From the NCBI RefSeq assembly GCF_017939615.1, contig NZ_JAGKSR010000001.1, forward strand, positions 1,674,001 through 1,738,000: a DNA stretch of 64,000 nt. Direction: 5' to 3'. Made by a program: the position numbers and the translations under genes. Positions 62,479-64,000 of the stretch are shown in pieces. The notes below the pieces were generated by a model. It saw nothing but the letters and a program-made list of their open reading frames with translations, searched no databases and was not told the origin of the DNA. Source of the DNA: Microbacterium sp. BLY (GTDB lineage Bacteria; Actinomycetota; Actinomycetes; Actinomycetales; Microbacteriaceae). Numbering within the stretch: the first letter of the stretch is position 1; each line of letters starts with the position of its first letter.

Positions 62479-63835
62479 CGGGGACGAAGACCTTTCCGGG
62501 ATTGAGGATCCCGAGGGGATCGAAGACGGCGGCGATGTCCCGCTGCAGCTGCCACTGGTCATCGCCGAGCTCGTCCGCGAGCCAGCGGCGCTTCAGGACG
62601 CCGATGCCGTGCTCCCCGGTGAGCGTGCCGCCCAGACGGATCGCGGCGCGGAACAGTTCGTCGGCGGCGGCCCAGACCTCCGGTGGTGTCTGCGTGCCCT
62701 CGAAGATGAAGTTGGGGTGCAGGTTGCCGTCCCCGGCGTGGGCGACGGTCGGGATCGTCATGCCGAACTCGCGCTCGATCCGCGCGATCTCGTCGAACAT
62801 GGCCGGCATGGCGCTCCGCGGCACCGAGACGTCCTCGATGAGGGTCGTCCCGAGGGAGGCCATCGCGGCATGCATCGAGCGGCGGACCGCCAGCAGTCGC
62901 TCGCCCTCGGCGGGGTCGTGCGAGACGACGGGGACGCCCTCGTGGGCCCGCAGGATCGTCGCGATCGCCTCCGCCTCCGCACGGGCGGCGGGACCGTCGG
63001 TCTGGATCGTGAGCTGGGCGGCTCCGGGCGTCGGCTCGGGGAGGCCCAGCAGGGCGTGGACGGCGGCGAGGCTCACGGCGTCCATGAGCTCCATGATCGC
63101 CGGCTGGAGCCCGGCGGCGGTGACCGCGGCCGAGCCGGCGGCGGCGGCCCGCACGCCAGGGAAGGTCGCCGTGACCGTGCAGGTCTCGCCCGGAACGAGC
63201 CGGCGCAGCTTGAGGGTGGCGCCCACGACCACGCCGAGGGTGCCCTCCGACCCGACGACCAGTGCCGTCAGGTCGAGACCGGTGACGCCCTTCACGCTGC
63301 GGTGGCCGAGGTGCAGCAGCCGCCCGTCGGCGAGCACGAGGTCCACCCCGAGGACCGCATCCCGCACGACGCCGTACTTCGCGCACAGCAGGCCTCCGGC
63401 GCCGGTGGCGATGTTGCCGCCGACCGTGGAGATGTCGCGACTGGCGGGGTCGGGCGCCCACCACAGGCCCTGGGTCGCGAGATGCGCATTGAGGTCCGCG
63501 TTGAGGATGCCGGGCTCCACCACGGCGAGGAGGTCGTCGGGCCGCACCTCGAGGATGGCGTCCATCCGGCGGAGGGAGAGGACGATCTCGCCCTCGCCCG
63601 CGTTCGCGGCGCCCGCGAGTCCGGTGCCCGCACCGCGGACGACGACCGGGGTGCGCGTCGCCGTCGCGATCCGCATGGTCTGCTGTACGTCGTCGACGCT
63701 CTCGGCATGGACGACGGCGAGGGGACGGCCGGCGGCGGCATGCCCGGAGCGATCCGCCCTGGCCTCTTCCCTGGACTGCTCGCTGACGTCCACGCGCGCG
63801 CCGAGCGCATCGCGGAGGAGCGAGACGACGCTCAT
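62471..63835 (-). CDS. FAD-linked oxidase, GlcD/D-lactate dehydrogenase type
   Basis: 454 aa VAO-type flavoprotein. FAD-binding PVVVRGAGTGLAGAANAG (GxGTxxxG) near 64-81, RDISTVGGNIATGAGG near 130-147, GSEGTLGVV near 187, and the C-terminal AHAGDGNLHPN and GEHGIGxLK motifs of the GlcD/D2HGDH/DLD branch. Oxidises a 2-hydroxyacid such as D-lactate or glycolate. D-lactate would be released from MurNAc, which links it loosely to the amino-sugar cluster, but it is on the opposite strand. ATG 63835. Confidence 0.88.
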   Translation of the reverse strand: MSVVSLLRDALGARVDVSEQSREEARADRSGHAAAGRPLAVVHAESVDDVQQTMRIATATRTPVVVRGAGTGLAGAANAGEGEIVLSLRRMDAILEVRPDDLLAVVEPGILNADLNAHLATQGLWWAPDPASRDISTVGGNIATGAGGLLCAKYGVVRDAVLGVDLVLADGRLLHLGHRSVKGVTGLDLTALVVGSEGTLGVVVGATLKLRRLVPGETCTVTATFPGVRAAAAGSAAVTAAGLQPAIMELMDAVSLAAVHALLGLPEPTPGAAQLTIQTDGPAARAEAEAIATILRAHEGVPVVSHDPAEGERLLAVRRSMHAAMASLGTTLIEDVSVPRSAMPAMFDEIARIEREFGMTIPTVAHAGDGNLHPNFIFEGTQTPPEVWAAADELFRAAIRLGGTLTGEHGIGVLKRRWLADELGDDQWQLQRDIAAVFDPLGILNPGKVFVPDA

Positions 63836-63845
63836 GGCCGTGCGC

Positions 63846-64000
63846 TCACGCCAGGGCGCGGCGCCCGCTGAGGACGCCGGCGACGACGGCGACGAGCGCG
63901 AACGCGGTGCCGATCAGGGCCTGCCCCATCGACCACCAGGCGATCGTCACGCCCACGTAGATGAACAGCTCGACGATGGCGCGGAGGAACGGGTGCACGC
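63846..64000 (-). CDS. Small membrane protein, YrdB/DUF2568-like (5' end outside window)
   Basis: The last 50 codons of a minus-strand gene run off the right edge; the stop is at 63848-63846. Two hydrophobic segments are visible, with FLRAIVELFIYVGVTIAWWS and a final SGRRALA. Length and pattern resemble YrdB-like (DUF2568) proteins. It ends 10 bp before the FAD oxidase start and may be in the same operon. Confidence 0.5.
   Translation of the reverse strand, partial: VHPFLRAIVELFIYVGVTIAWWSMGQALIGTAFALVAVVAGVLSGRRALA

Overview
The window is about 70% G+C and carries tightly packed genes on both strands. Protein content points to a high-GC actinobacterium, most likely Microbacteriaceae and probably Microbacterium: GuaB3-type IMPDH relative, monomeric NADP-isocitrate dehydrogenase, DUF3817 next to guaA, DUF6350/PerM-like protein before purN-purH, ECF42-type sigma factor with a YCII/DGPF protein. 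Many starts look leaderless, with a TAGNCT-like -10 box exactly 6 nt before ATG/GTG. The genus is inferred from content, not proven. I see no tRNA, rRNA, CRISPR array, prophage or insertion sequence. No gap between genes exceeds 300 bases; the longest (265 bp, 44582-44846) holds a small leader ORF and alternative hairpins.

Layout. 1-3133: end of a membrane glycosyltransferase, a 47-aa membrane protein, a single-domain response regulator and a PAS histidine kinase, all overlapping. 3223-6888: ABC-F ATPase, GuaB3-like protein, SURF1-like protein. 7130-11758: a very large secreted nuclease/5'-nucleotidase preceded by a PHO-box-like repeat. 11862-15351: DUF3817, guaA and a glycosyltransferase. 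15412-19418: a secreted, sorting-signal glycosyl hydrolase divergent from the YCII/ECF42 sigma pair. 19515-24437: small membrane and stress proteins, a phosphodiesterase and an ABC exporter. 24508-31820: pcrA, an SseB-like protein, a split LigD (separate polymerase and ligase genes) and an FAD oxidoreductase. 31886-34879: hypothetical protein, acetyltransferase, acyl-CoA dehydrogenase and its probable TetR repressor. 35040-37137: sucCD. 37264-42434: purine permease, PerM-like protein, purN, purH. 42579-44581: alkylation repair (Ada-AlkA fusion plus Ogt). 44684-48601: leader peptide and heterodimeric ABC exporter. 48697-54003: coiled-coil protein, acetyltransferase, icd, L,D-transpeptidase.

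54117-62063 is the most distinctive region. RidA diverges from a D-amino-acid deaminase-like PLP enzyme across only 25 bp that contain both promoters. The deaminase overlaps a 1090-codon gene fusing an N-acyl-D-amino-acid deacylase-type amidohydrolase to a GH20 beta-N-acetylhexosaminidase. A ROK repressor, a ROK sugar kinase and nagB follow. I read this as a cytoplasmic salvage module that releases and burns both amino sugars and D-amino acids, such as wall or muropeptide fragments, with RidA clearing reactive enamine/imine by-products. No nagA and no dedicated importer are present in the window. The end holds a Nudix hydrolase, a GlcD-type FAD oxidase (2-hydroxyacid/D-lactate class) and a partial membrane protein.

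Several candidate control elements are visible: a leader-peptide attenuator before the ABC exporter, a shared palindrome before sucC and icd, an ECF42-like autoregulatory promoter, a PHO-box-like repeat, TetR and ROK operators, and unusually long hairpin terminators.
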